Below are positions 7,928 through 15,751 of a DNA stretch of 17,491 nucleotides, piece after piece. How positions within the stretch are numbered: the stretch's first letter is position 1; every line of letters starts with the position of its first letter. This DNA comes from Gemmatimonas phototrophica (GTDB lineage: Bacteria; Gemmatimonadota; Gemmatimonadetes; Longimicrobiales; Gaopeijiaceae). Below the pieces are notes generated by a model. That model was not told the DNA's origin, searched no databases, and saw nothing but the letters and a program-made list of their open reading frames with translations. The stretch spans positions 1-17,491 of the forward strand of contig CAMCNM010000012.1 of NCBI GenBank assembly GCA_945876015.1, given 5' to 3'. A program made the translations under genes and the position numbers.

Positions 7928-8880
7928 GCCCTCGGATGCGCGTCCTTGTACACCTGCTTGAGACGCTCCCGGGACGTGTGCGTGTAGATGCGCGTCGTCG
8001 ATAGTGAAACGTGGCCGAGCAACTCCTTGACCGCCATCAGATCCGCCCCCGCGTCGAGCAGATGGGTGGCGAAGCTGTGGCGCAGCGAGTGCACCGAGAG
8101 GCCCTGGCTCTCCGCGGCGACCTCAAGGTGGGCCTGGACGGTCTTCTGGATGGAACGGCGCGACAGACGCCTCCCCCGATTGGAGAGGAGAAGCGCGCGC
8201 CGGTCGCCCGACGGAGTGTCCGATGCGAGCGCTTCGGAACGGCGGGGCTCGTAGCGGCGCACGGCGGTGACGGCGGCCTTCGTCAGCGGAACGATCCTCT
8301 CCTTCCGCCCCTTCCCCCGCACCCTCGCCTGGTCTCCCACCAGATCCAGCCCGGTCATGTCCAGCCCGTGCAGCTCGGCCAGACGGAGCCCGCTCCCGTA
8401 GAGGAGCTCGAGGATCACGAGGGCGCGGGTGCCCGCGAGCGTGTTCTCCGCCGCTCCCGCCTCGGCCACGCGGAAGAGCGACCCCACCTCACCGGCACCG
8501 AGATGGCCGGGAAGCCTCCGCTCTGGGCGGGGCGAGCGCACCGCGCGGGTGGGATTCGCGTCGAGCACGTCCTCGAGATGGAGATACCGGAAGAAACCCC
8601 GCGTGGTCGAGAGCTTCCGCGCGACCGTGCGGCGGGACAGCCGCTTGCGCGCGCACCAGCCCAGAAAAGCGCGGAGCGTCAGGCGGTCCACCTGCTCCCA
8701 GCCCCACTCCGCGGTTCCGAGGTAGCCGGTGAGGAACTCGCGCAGATCGTCGAGATCCTTCCCGTAGGCCGCAACGGTGTTGGGCGAGAGCTGCCGCTGG
8801 TCGGACAGGTGGCGGAGAAAGGCAGCGGCATGGGCGTCCGCGGAGCCCGCTTCCTTCGACGCCGACGCGAGCTTAACCAC
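7924..8880 (-). CDS. xerC: Tyrosine recombinase of the XerC/XerD type
   Basis: Site-specific recombinase, probably for chromosome dimer resolution at dif. From GTG 8880 the product has 318 residues. An N-terminal SAM-like core-binding domain covers about 15-110 and contains LSPNTVAAYGKDLDDL. The catalytic domain has all six residues: Arg166 in GSGLRLAEL, Lys190 in GKGRKER, His264 and Arg267 in HSLRHSFATHLL, His290 in LGHVSLSTT, and Tyr299 in RIYTH. GTG 8880 lies 5 nt after the trmFO stop, with GAAGGG about 10 nt upstream as ribosome-binding site. The position between trmFO and hslV matches the conserved topA-trmFO-xer-hslVU order, which favours a housekeeping Xer protein over a phage integrase. 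XerC versus XerD cannot be settled here. Confidence 0.92.
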   Translation of the reverse strand: MVKLASASKEAGSADAHAAAFLRHLSDQRQLSPNTVAAYGKDLDDLREFLTGYLGTAEWGWEQVDRLTLRAFLGWCARKRLSRRTVARKLSTTRGFFRYLHLEDVLDANPTRAVRSPRPERRLPGHLGAGEVGSLFRVAEAGAAENTLAGTRALVILELLYGSGLRLAELHGLDMTGLDLVGDQARVRGKGRKERIVPLTKAAVTAVRRYEPRRSEALASDTPSGDRRALLLSNRGRRLSRRSIQKTVQAHLEVAAESQGLSVHSLRHSFATHLLDAGADLMAVKELLGHVSLSTTRIYTHTSRERLKQVYKDAHPRA

Positions 8881-8885
8881 CCGGG

Positions 8886-10253
8886 TCAGCCCTTCACTCC
8901 GGCGGGGACGGACCGACGGGCGATGCCGTGCTCCTCGACCCACGCCAGCAGATCAGCCTGCGCCCGCTCGGCGAGCCGCTCGCGCTTCTTCTGCTTGTCG
9001 CGGGGCGCATCGGGGAGCGGATCGAGCAGGCCCCAATTCGAGTTCATCGGCTGGAAGCGCCCCGGCGGACTCTCGCGCAGGTAGCGGAAGAGCGCGCCGA
9101 TCATCGTCGTGGCCGGCGGCAGCGTCGGGGGAAGCCCCGCGACCACGCGGTCGAGGTTGATCCCGGCCACGATCCCGGACGCCGCGGACTCGGTGTAGCC
9201 CTCAACCCCGGTCAGCTGGCCCGCGAAGATCAGATCCGGCCGTGCGGGGAGCGAGCCGTGGGGCGTGAGGCGCTCGGGAAAGTTCAGGTAGCTGTTGCGG
9301 TGGATCGAGCCCCAGCGCAGGAACTCGGCGTTCGCGAGCCCGGGAATCGAGCGAAACACACGCCCCTGCTCGGCGGTCTTCAGCCGGGTCTGGAAGCCCA
9401 CCATGTTCCACATCTGGCCCGCGCGGTCCTCGCGCCGCAGCTGGACCACGGCCCAGGGCCGACGGCCCGTGCGCGGATCGGTCAGGCCGATCGGCTTCAT
9501 GGGACCGAAGCGAAGGGTCTCGACGCCGCGCTCCGCCATCACCTCGATCGGAAGACAGCCCTCGAAGAACGGAACGTTCTCCCAGTCGTGCCCGGGATAG
9601 ACGTCCGCGGCGCGCAGCGCGTCGATGAACGCGCCGTACTCCTCCTTGCTCATCGGACAGTTGAGGTAGTCCGCCGACTCGTCGAAGCGGCCCGCCGCGA
9701 AGACGATCCCGTCGTCGAGCGAGTCCCGGTGCACCACCGGCGCGATCGCGTCGAAGAACGCGAGCCCGCCGTCGCCGAGCGCCGCCTGGATCGAAGCGGT
9801 GAGCGCGTCCGAGGTGAGCGGGCCGGTCGCGACCACCGTGGGTCCGGCCGGAAGCTCGGAGACCTCCTCGCGCACGAGCTCGATGTCGGGATGTCCCGCG
9901 ACCGCGACGCTCATCGTCTCGGCGAACAGGGCACGGTCCACCGCGAGGGCCGATCCGGCCAGGACTTTGGTGGCGTCGGCCGAGGAGAGCAGGACCGAGC
10001 CCAGCGCTCTCATCTCGCGCTTGAGCTGACCGTGCGCGTTGGTGGGGTCTTCGGACTTGAACGAGTTCGTGCACACCAACTCGCCCAGCCGATCGGTGCG
10101 GTGGGCCGGGGTGGCCCGCACGGGGCGCATCTCGATGAGGCGGACGCGGCGCCCGCGCTCGGCCAGCTGGAGGGCGGCTTCGCAGCCGGCCAGGCCGCCC
10201 CCCACGACGGTGACGCAGTCGGGACCGGGGCCCTCAGCCACCTTCCTCTTCAT
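8886..10253 (-). CDS. trmFO: Methylenetetrahydrofolate-tRNA-(uracil-5-)-methyltransferase TrmFO
   Basis: Flavoprotein that makes ribothymidine at position 54 of tRNA, using methylenetetrahydrofolate as carbon donor. From ATG 10253 it has 455 residues. The N-terminal FAD motif is VVGGGLAGCEAA from 16. The two family cysteines are Cys61 in VCTNSFKS and Cys199 in YLNCPMSKEEY, matching the catalytic pair known in the Bacillus enzyme. The C-terminal FAD segment is GQLTGVEGYTESAASGIVAG. The start is uncertain: ATG 10253 overlaps topA by 20 nt, while GTG 10241 overlaps it by 8 nt and gives 451 residues; both have purine-rich sequence just upstream. The frame continues further up but that sequence is inside topA. 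Confidence 0.94.
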   Translation of the reverse strand: MKRKVAEGPGPDCVTVVGGGLAGCEAALQLAERGRRVRLIEMRPVRATPAHRTDRLGELVCTNSFKSEDPTNAHGQLKREMRALGSVLLSSADATKVLAGSALAVDRALFAETMSVAVAGHPDIELVREEVSELPAGPTVVATGPLTSDALTASIQAALGDGGLAFFDAIAPVVHRDSLDDGIVFAAGRFDESADYLNCPMSKEEYGAFIDALRAADVYPGHDWENVPFFEGCLPIEVMAERGVETLRFGPMKPIGLTDPRTGRRPWAVVQLRREDRAGQMWNMVGFQTRLKTAEQGRVFRSIPGLANAEFLRWGSIHRNSYLNFPERLTPHGSLPARPDLIFAGQLTGVEGYTESAASGIVAGINLDRVVAGLPPTLPPATTMIGALFRYLRESPPGRFQPMNSNWGLLDPLPDAPRDKQKKRERLAERAQADLLAWVEEHGIARRSVPAGVKG

Positions 10254-12852
10254 CATCCTCGGGGACGGTCTTCTTCTTCCTTCCCTTCTTGCCCTTCTTG
10301 GCGCCCTTCGTCCCCTTGGCCCCCCTGCGACCATCCATCGGCCGGCGGCTCGGCTTGCCGCCGCTCTTCGCCGCGCGCTCGCGCAGCAGATCGACCGCCT
10401 CGTCCATGCTGACTTCGAGCGGATTCGTGTCCTTGGGGATGGTGGCATTCACCTCGCCGTCGCTCACGTACGGACCATAGCGGCCGGAGAGTACCTGGAC
10501 GTCCTTCCCGCTCTCCGGGTGAGGCCCGAGCTCCTTCAGGACGGACTTCCCGCCCGACTGCTTGAGATTGAGGCGCGAGACAGCTTCGTCGAGCCCGACC
10601 CCGAACAGCTCGTCCTCGGTGCGCAGGTTCGCGAACAGCTTGCCGCGCCGCACGTAGGGTCCGAACCGGCCAAGCCCGGCCACGACCTCCTCGCCCGAGG
10701 TCGGGTCGTCCCCGAGCCGTCGGGGGAGCGAGAGCAGCTTGAGCGCGTAGGCCAGGTCCACGTCGGCGGGCTTCCGACCGACGGGGAGGCTGGTCCGCTC
10801 CGGCTTCTCCCCCTCTTCCTGGGTGGGCCGTTCCACATACGGCCCGTAGGGACCCTGCTTCAGGAGGATCGGCCTTCCGTCGTTCGGATCCTTCCCCAGC
10901 TCCTTGTCGGTGGGCCGGCCCTGATCGAGCGAGCGTGTGTTCTTGCACTCCGGGTATCCGGTGCAGCCGAGGAAGCTGCCCAACCGGTTGAAGCGCACCT
11001 GCATCGGCTTGCCGCACTTCTCGCACTCCTCGCCGTCGGCGGCGAGGATCTCGCGCACGATCTCGTCGGAGCGGGCCTCGCCGCTCGCGAGCCGCTCGCG
11101 CAGCCGCGGATAGAAGCGCTCGAGCAGCTGCCGCCACTCGACCTCGCCCTCCTCGACCTGGTCGAGCTGCTTCTCCATCTGCGAGGTGAAGTCAACCTCG
11201 AAGATGTCGGGGAAGACCTTCACCAGGAGCTTGACCACCACCTCGCCGAGACCGGTCGGATGGAAGCGCCGATCCTCCAGGTCCACGTAGTTGCGGTCCT
11301 GGATGGTGGAGATGATCTGCGCGTACGTGGACGGCCGACCGATCCCCTTCTCCTCGAGCGCCTTCACGAGGCTGGATTCACTGTAGCGCGGTGGCGGCTG
11401 CGTGAAGTGCTGTTTCGGCTCCACCTGGCGCACGAGACCGACCGCGCCGGCCGTGACGACCTCCCAGGCGTAGCGGTCGCCGACCTCGAGCGAGGGCAGC
11501 GGCTCTAGGTCGTCGAGCCGCTTGTGGTCGCCGCTCTCCGACGCCTCGATGTAGAGCTTCGTGAATCCCTCGAACCGCACGACCGATCCCGTTGACCGGA
11601 ACCGGTGGATCTGCCCGCTCTGCTTGCCGCGAACGTCGAAGTCGGCGGTCGTGGTGTCGTAGATCGCGGGGGCCATCTGGCCGGACACGAAGCGCAGCCA
11701 GATCAGCTCGTAGAGACGAGCCTGGTCGTCCTCGAGATACCTGGCGGCCTCGGTCGGATGGATCGTCACGTCGGTCGGACGGATGGCTTCGTGCGCTTCC
11801 TGCGCGCCCTTCTGCTGCTTCTCCGTCCAGTACCTCGGGGCATCGGACACGAACTGCTTGCCCATCTCGCTCGCGATCCAGCCACGCGCTTGGTCCACCG
11901 CCGTGCCCGCCACCCGGGTGGAGTCGGTTCGCATGTAGGTGATCAACCCGACCAGGCCGCGAGAGCCCAGCTCGACTCCCTCGTACAGGCGCTGCGCGTT
12001 CGTCATCGTGCGGCGCGCGGAGAACCGCATCCGCTTCGCCGCTTCCTGCTGGAGCGTGGAGGTGGTGAACGGAGCGGCGGGATTCTTCCGGCGCTCCCTG
12101 CGCTTCACGTCGGCGACCGGGAACTCGGCGCCCTGGATGTCCGCCAGCACCGCGTTCGTGGCTGCCTCGCCGCCCAGATGCGCGGCCTTCGCGTCGGTCT
12201 GGTGGAGCTTCGCGTCGAAATCCTGGCCGTCCTTCGACAGGTGCGCCGTGACGGACCAGTACTCCTCGGACAGGAACGCGCGGATCTCTTCCTCGCGCTC
12301 CCAGATGATGCGAAGCGCCACGGTCTGAACGCGTCCGGCGGACAGCCCCGGGAAGATCGGCTTCCACAGGAAGGGGCTGACCTGGTAGCCGACCAGGCGG
12401 TCGAGAATGCGGCGGGCCTGCTGTGCCTCGACCTTGTGCATGTCGAGGTCTTCGGCGTTGTCGAGCGCCGTCCGCACCGCGTCGCGCGTGATCTCGTGGA
12501 ACTTGACCCGTCGAAAGAACACCTGGTCCCTGGGGTCGCCCAGCTGCTCGGCGACGTGGTACGCGATCGCCTCGCCCTCGCGGTCGGGGTCGGTCGCGAG
12601 CAGCACCGCGACGACGTCCTTGGCCTTCTTCTTCAACTCCTTGAGGATCGTCGCCTTGCCGCGGATCGTGACGTACTTGGGCTCGAACCCGTTCTCGACG
12701 TCCACCCCAAGCTCTTTCGGGGGCAGATCGCGAACGTGTCCGACCGAAGCCGCCACGTCGTATCCGGGACCGAGATAGCGCTGGATGGTGCGGGCCTTCG
12801 CCGGGGACTCGACGATCACGAGCCGCTTTCCCTCTTTGACCTTGGGGCTCAT
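10234..12852 (-). CDS. topA: DNA topoisomerase I (type IA)
   Basis: Relaxes negatively supercoiled DNA through a 5'-phosphotyrosine intermediate. It has 872 residues, close to E. coli (865). The Toprim domain has VIVESPAKA with Glu15, and TDPDREGE with Asp88, Asp90 and Glu92. The active-site Tyr306 lies in GLITYMRTDSTR. One tetracysteine zinc motif is present (Cys610, Cys613, Cys630, Cys636), followed by three C-terminal repeats marked by GPYGPYV, GRFGPYV and GRYGPYV (about 667-673, 728-734, 790-796). The tail is strongly basic (Lys-rich, about 833-861) and then acidic (DDEEE). ATG 12852 overlaps the aroK stop as ATGA. The final codons overlap the start of trmFO. Confidence 0.97.
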   Translation of the reverse strand: MSPKVKEGKRLVIVESPAKARTIQRYLGPGYDVAASVGHVRDLPPKELGVDVENGFEPKYVTIRGKATILKELKKKAKDVVAVLLATDPDREGEAIAYHVAEQLGDPRDQVFFRRVKFHEITRDAVRTALDNAEDLDMHKVEAQQARRILDRLVGYQVSPFLWKPIFPGLSAGRVQTVALRIIWEREEEIRAFLSEEYWSVTAHLSKDGQDFDAKLHQTDAKAAHLGGEAATNAVLADIQGAEFPVADVKRRERRKNPAAPFTTSTLQQEAAKRMRFSARRTMTNAQRLYEGVELGSRGLVGLITYMRTDSTRVAGTAVDQARGWIASEMGKQFVSDAPRYWTEKQQKGAQEAHEAIRPTDVTIHPTEAARYLEDDQARLYELIWLRFVSGQMAPAIYDTTTADFDVRGKQSGQIHRFRSTGSVVRFEGFTKLYIEASESGDHKRLDDLEPLPSLEVGDRYAWEVVTAGAVGLVRQVEPKQHFTQPPPRYSESSLVKALEEKGIGRPSTYAQIISTIQDRNYVDLEDRRFHPTGLGEVVVKLLVKVFPDIFEVDFTSQMEKQLDQVEEGEVEWRQLLERFYPRLRERLASGEARSDEIVREILAADGEECEKCGKPMQVRFNRLGSFLGCTGYPECKNTRSLDQGRPTDKELGKDPNDGRPILLKQGPYGPYVERPTQEEGEKPERTSLPVGRKPADVDLAYALKLLSLPRRLGDDPTSGEEVVAGLGRFGPYVRRGKLFANLRTEDELFGVGLDEAVSRLNLKQSGGKSVLKELGPHPESGKDVQVLSGRYGPYVSDGEVNATIPKDTNPLEVSMDEAVDLLRERAAKSGGKPSRRPMDGRRGAKGTKGAKKGKKGRKKKTVPEDDEEEGG

Positions 12853-13448
12853 TTCGTCTGTTCCATTTGGGACGCAATCGCCTGCGCGAGCGCAGCGGGT
12901 GACGCGGTCTCGGCGTCGAGCTGCAGTCGGGCACGAGCGTATACGGACTGGCGCTCATCGATCAGCGCCTTCGCCTTCGCAACAGGATCCGGTCCGAGCA
13001 GGAGAGGACGGACCATCCCGTGACGGGTCGCCCTGCGCACCGCGGTCTCGGCCGTGACCCTGAGGCACACGGTCAGGGTGCCTTCGGGAAGGCTCTCCAT
13101 CCGGCCCGCCGCGAGCGACCATCCCCCGCCGGGAGCGATCACGGTCTGGGACCTCCTCATCGCCGCGACTCCCGCCTCCGCCTCGAGCCGGCGGAACTCG
13201 TCCTCACCGCGGGTGCGGAACAGCTCTGCCACCTTGGTTCCCGTGACCGCCTCCACCTCGTCGTCGAGATCGATGAACGTCCAACCCAGGCGGGCGGCCA
13301 GAAGGCGGCCCACCGTCGTCTTGCCGCTGCCCATGAAGCCGACCAGCACCACGCGCTCCCAACCGGGTCTCGCCGTCGGGCGAATGACCGGGCTGTCCCC
13401 TACCGGTTCCACGACGCGTGCCACTCCTTCCCCGAGCAAGGACGTCAC
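12849..13448 (-). CDS. aroK: Shikimate kinase
   Basis: Phosphorylates shikimate at the 3-hydroxyl with ATP. P-loop GFMGSGKT is at 37-44, the shikimate/magnesium motif FIDLDDEV at 58-65 (Asp60, Asp62), the FRRLEAEA segment at 85-92, the GGG substrate loop at 107-109, and a lid with RPLL at 147-150. The start is GTG 13448, which overlaps the aroC stop as GTGA. This gives 199 residues and an extension of about 30 residues before the first strand, longer than the usual 165-180. Gluconate kinase is an unlikely alternative because of the shikimate motifs and the aroC neighbour. It couples directly to chorismate synthase upstream. Confidence 0.94.
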   Translation of the reverse strand: MTSLLGEGVARVVEPVGDSPVIRPTARPGWERVVLVGFMGSGKTTVGRLLAARLGWTFIDLDDEVEAVTGTKVAELFRTRGEDEFRRLEAEAGVAAMRRSQTVIAPGGGWSLAAGRMESLPEGTLTVCLRVTAETAVRRATRHGMVRPLLLGPDPVAKAKALIDERQSVYARARLQLDAETASPAALAQAIASQMEQTK

Positions 13449-14653
13449 CGCTCGCCGAAGCCGCGACGGCCCAGATAATCGAGGTACCCATCCAGGTTCC
13501 GCTTGAGCTCGCCCATCGAGTCACCGCCGAACTTCTCGAGCAGCGCGTCGGCCAGCACCAAGGCCACCATCGCCTCGCCCACCACACCGGCGGCGGGCAC
13601 CGCGCACACGTCGCTCCGCTCGAACGCCGCGTCCGCCGCGGAGCCATCGCGCAGATCCACCGACGGAAGCCGGCGGCGCAGCGTGGAGATCGGCTTCATC
13701 GCGCCGCGCACCACGAGCGGCTCGCCGGTGGTGACTCCTCCCTCCAGCCCACCCGCGCGATTCGAGGCGCGGCCGATCGATCCGGTGCGCGGCTTGTCGG
13801 GCGCGGTCTCGATCGGGTCGTGCACCTGCGAGCCCGGCCGGCGAGCGCCCTCGAAGCCGAGGCCGATCTCGACGCCCTTGATCGCCTGGATGGACATCAT
13901 GGCGCCCGCGAGACGGCCGTCCAGCTTCGTGTCCCACGAAACGTAGCTGCCCAGACCCACGGGGACTCCCGTCGCGACGACCTCGAACACACCGCCCAGC
14001 GTGTCCCCGTCCTCTTTCGCGCGATCGATCGCGGCGGTCATACGCGCGGAGGCCTCGGGATCGAGACAGCGCACCGCGTCGCCGTCCACCGCGGCGTTCA
14101 GGTCCTCGGGCAGAGACCCGGCCGGCTGAGCGGCGATGTCCCCGATGCTCACCACGTGGCTGCCGACCTTGACGCCCACCTCGGCCAGCATCCGCTTGGC
14201 GATCGCGCCGCACGCCACGCGCGCCGCAGTCTCGCGCGCGCTCGCTCTCTCGAGAACGTCGCGGGCGTCGCGCCGATCGTACTTGAGCACTCCGACCAGG
14301 TCGGCGTGCCCCGGCCTCGGGAGGTACAGCGAGCGTAGCGCCTTGGGATTGACGTCGGACTCCGGCGGGAGCGCGCTCATCGCCGTGGTCCAGTTCTCCG
14401 AGTCCTTGTTCCAGATCACGAGCGAGATGGGCGACCCCAGGGTCTCACCGAGACGGACCCCCGACAGCAGATCCGCCTTGTCCGTTTCGATCTGCATGCG
14501 CCGACCGCGGCCGTGACCACCCTGCCGTCGAGCCAGCTCCGGGTCGACGTCCGTCTCCATCGCGAGGGGCAGCCCGGCGGGCACCCCTTCCATGATGGCT
14601 ACTAGGGCGCGGCCGTGGGATTCCCCGGCCGTGCGGAACGATATGCGTCGCAT
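13445..14653 (-). CDS. aroC: Chorismate synthase
   Basis: Makes chorismate from 5-enolpyruvylshikimate-3-phosphate and needs reduced FMN. The 402-residue product carries the family signatures: FRTAGESHG at 6-14 with His13, GGHGRGRRMQIETD at 45-58, LPRPGHADL at 111-119, and ERASARETAARVA at 135-147. ATG 14653 puts the first residues (MRRISFRTAGESHG) exactly where family members start. No strong ribosome-binding site is seen, only GAGA about 14-20 nt upstream. It is the first gene of the aroC-aroK-topA-trmFO-xer run, so a promoter should lie just upstream; TGTAAT at 14699-14694 is a possible -10 element without a convincing -35. Confidence 0.95.
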   Translation of the reverse strand: MRRISFRTAGESHGRALVAIMEGVPAGLPLAMETDVDPELARRQGGHGRGRRMQIETDKADLLSGVRLGETLGSPISLVIWNKDSENWTTAMSALPPESDVNPKALRSLYLPRPGHADLVGVLKYDRRDARDVLERASARETAARVACGAIAKRMLAEVGVKVGSHVVSIGDIAAQPAGSLPEDLNAAVDGDAVRCLDPEASARMTAAIDRAKEDGDTLGGVFEVVATGVPVGLGSYVSWDTKLDGRLAGAMMSIQAIKGVEIGLGFEGARRPGSQVHDPIETAPDKPRTGSIGRASNRAGGLEGGVTTGEPLVVRGAMKPISTLRRRLPSVDLRDGSAADAAFERSDVCAVPAAGVVGEAMVALVLADALLEKFGGDSMGELKRNLDGYLDYLGRRGFGER

Positions 14654-15244
14654 GCTCAGTCGCTGATCTCTTTCGCTTGGCCGTTGTCTTGGGATTACAG
14701 AAGCGGCGCCCGAAGCTCGCCCGGGTCGCCCCACGGGTCAACGAAGCCACCGTCGGCCGGGCCGCGCCGCGCCCCAGTCGGTAGTACCATGCCCGCTAGG
14801 GGCGGCGCGCGGGGTGATCCCGGAGGATGTCCGCCTTACGCACATCCACCACCACCACACCACCCGTATCCGTGACGCCGAACAGCTTCACCACGATGCA
14901 ACGGTCGTCCGTCGCGCCGTTCGCCGCATAAGGACCATGAGATCGCCGATCACCAGGACCGAGATGAAGGCGGCCGCCACCCAGGGCGTGCTCATGGGGA
15001 GGAGCGGGAGCAGCAGGAGCAGACCGGAGACGGCGACCAGGACGGCCGCGACGAACAGCACCGCGAACGAGAGGAGGAGCTCGCGCCGCAGCGGAATCGG
15101 AGTCGTCACGGACCGCGTTGGGGGAGGAGACACGAAACGTGGGGCGGAGGGCCCCCGGATCGAGAAGGTCGCCGGGCCCGTCGGATCCGGCAACACCAGC
15201 GAACAGCCGGTCGTGGCGCCGGCCGCGTGCTCAGATTTCGATGG
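14654..15244. other. 591-nt stretch without a confident gene, between pilin and aroC
   Basis: This spacer is large for such a dense region. On the minus strand it holds a frame for two hydrophobic helices (listed separately), then a 32-codon frame at 14894-14796 that begins GTG GTG where the first frame ends (GTGA overlap) and ends TAG. After that, about 140 nt up to aroC show no coding frame that I trust; this part should carry the aroC promoter. Just after the pilin stop a short GC-rich inverted repeat (GCCGG, 8 nt, CCGGC) lies near 15210-15230, without a strong T-run. The plus strand shows only frames typical of GC-rich noise. Confidence 0.6.
14888..15109 (-). CDS. Possible two-helix membrane protein or truncated sensor-kinase N-terminus
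   Basis: 73 codons from GTG 15109 encode a basic lead-in (IPLRREL), a long hydrophobic helix at about 10-38, a second at about 42-60, and then an Arg-rich stretch (MRRTARRTT) before TGA. This layout, with RRELLLSFAVLF before the first helix, recalls the membrane-anchor start of sensor histidine kinases such as PilS relatives; that resemblance is from memory, not alignment. No kinase core follows: the next 235 nt to aroC are too short and frame-broken. The frame can be extended to GTG 15196 (102 codons), but the added part is Pro-rich and has no ribosome-binding site. It may be a real small membrane protein, a decayed kinase, or chance. Confidence 0.35.
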   Translation of the reverse strand: MTTPIPLRRELLLSFAVLFVAAVLVAVSGLLLLLPLLPMSTPWVAAAFISVLVIGDLMVLMRRTARRTTVASW

Positions 15245-15640
15245 TCAGAACGTGCAGGCCACGACGCCGGGAACGGTCGCGTGGTCTCCACCGCTGGGGG
15301 CGGCAGCACCGTGGTAGAGGCCACATTGCTGACCCGGGGCACCGGCATGTTCAACGGTCGCCGACCAGCCCGTGCCGTTGCTCTCGTTGATCGTGATCGT
15401 GACGCCCTTCGACTGCAACGCCTCGGCGTCGGACAACGAGGACACAAATGAGTAGTTCTCGTTGAAGTAGACTTCCTGATTGCTCGCCAGATTCTTCAGG
15501 TCGGACATCATCGTGGCCTTGAAGGCCTTCTCGCGCGTCGCGGAGAACTTCGGGATCGCGATGGCCGCCAAGATCCCGATGATCACGACGACGATCAACA
15601 GCTCGATCAGGGTAAAACCCTGCCTGCCGCGCCGGTTCAT
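15245..15640 (-). CDS. pilA: Type IV pilin-like protein (second of tandem pair)
   Basis: 131-residue prepilin. A short basic leader ends at Gly8, followed by FTLIELLIVVVIIGILAAIA, so prepilin peptidase should cut after Gly8 to give N-methylated Phe1 with Glu at mature position 5 (Glu13). The rest is a short globular head with two cysteines, Cys106 and Cys129, which could close the C-terminal disulfide loop. ATG 15640 has GAGG 8 nt upstream. It lies 107 nt downstream of a second pilin gene with a nearly identical N-terminal helix and a divergent head. Size and loop fit a major-type pilin, but a minor pilin or type II secretion pseudopilin cannot be excluded without assembly genes nearby. Confidence 0.92.
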   Translation of the reverse strand: MNRRGRQGFTLIELLIVVVIIGILAAIAIPKFSATREKAFKATMMSDLKNLASNQEVYFNENYSFVSSLSDAEALQSKGVTITINESNGTGWSATVEHAGAPGQQCGLYHGAAAPSGGDHATVPGVVACTF

Positions 15641-15682
15641 CGTGGGATCCTCATTGTCTTGGTTTCTGGGACCGACGGTGGA

Positions 15683-15716
15683 GGCGTGGCCGCGGAAAGG
15701 ATCTCCGGGCCACGCC
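15683..15716 (-). terminator. GC-rich hairpin between the two pilin genes
   Basis: A perfect 9-bp inverted repeat, GGCGTGGCC and GGCCACGCC, flanks a 16-nt loop about 30 nt after the upstream pilin stop. There is no T-run after it, so it is not a textbook intrinsic terminator. It could slow transcription or protect the 3' end of the upstream pilin message, setting a ratio between the two pilins. Confidence 0.35.
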
Positions 15717-15733
15717 CCCCTCGCATCAGGGAG

Positions 15734-15751
15734 CTAAGGCGTAAGCCTTAG
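15734..15751 (-). other. Hairpin overlapping the stop codon of the upstream pilin gene
   Basis: CTAAGGC and GCCTTAG form a perfect 7-bp stem with a 4-nt loop, and the TAA stop (15750-15748) lies in the first arm. With the 9-bp hairpin just downstream it makes a double stem at the 3' end of this pilin message. No T-run follows. Confidence 0.4.

Noticed and set aside
8928..10412. 494-codon plus-strand frame
   Set aside because: Antisense to trmFO, whose FAD and cysteine motifs are unambiguous.
11605..13023. 472-codon plus-strand frame
   Set aside because: Antisense to topA and aroK; no signal peptide, motif or plausible start context.
14694..14760. TTGACC as -35 element for aroC
   Set aside because: No acceptable -10 hexamer lies 16-18 nt downstream; TGTAAT is too far away to pair with it.
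15641..15747. Second sigma-54 promoter in front of the downstream pilin
   Set aside because: TGGCCCGG resembles the -24 element, but the GC of the -12 element is missing at the required spacing.
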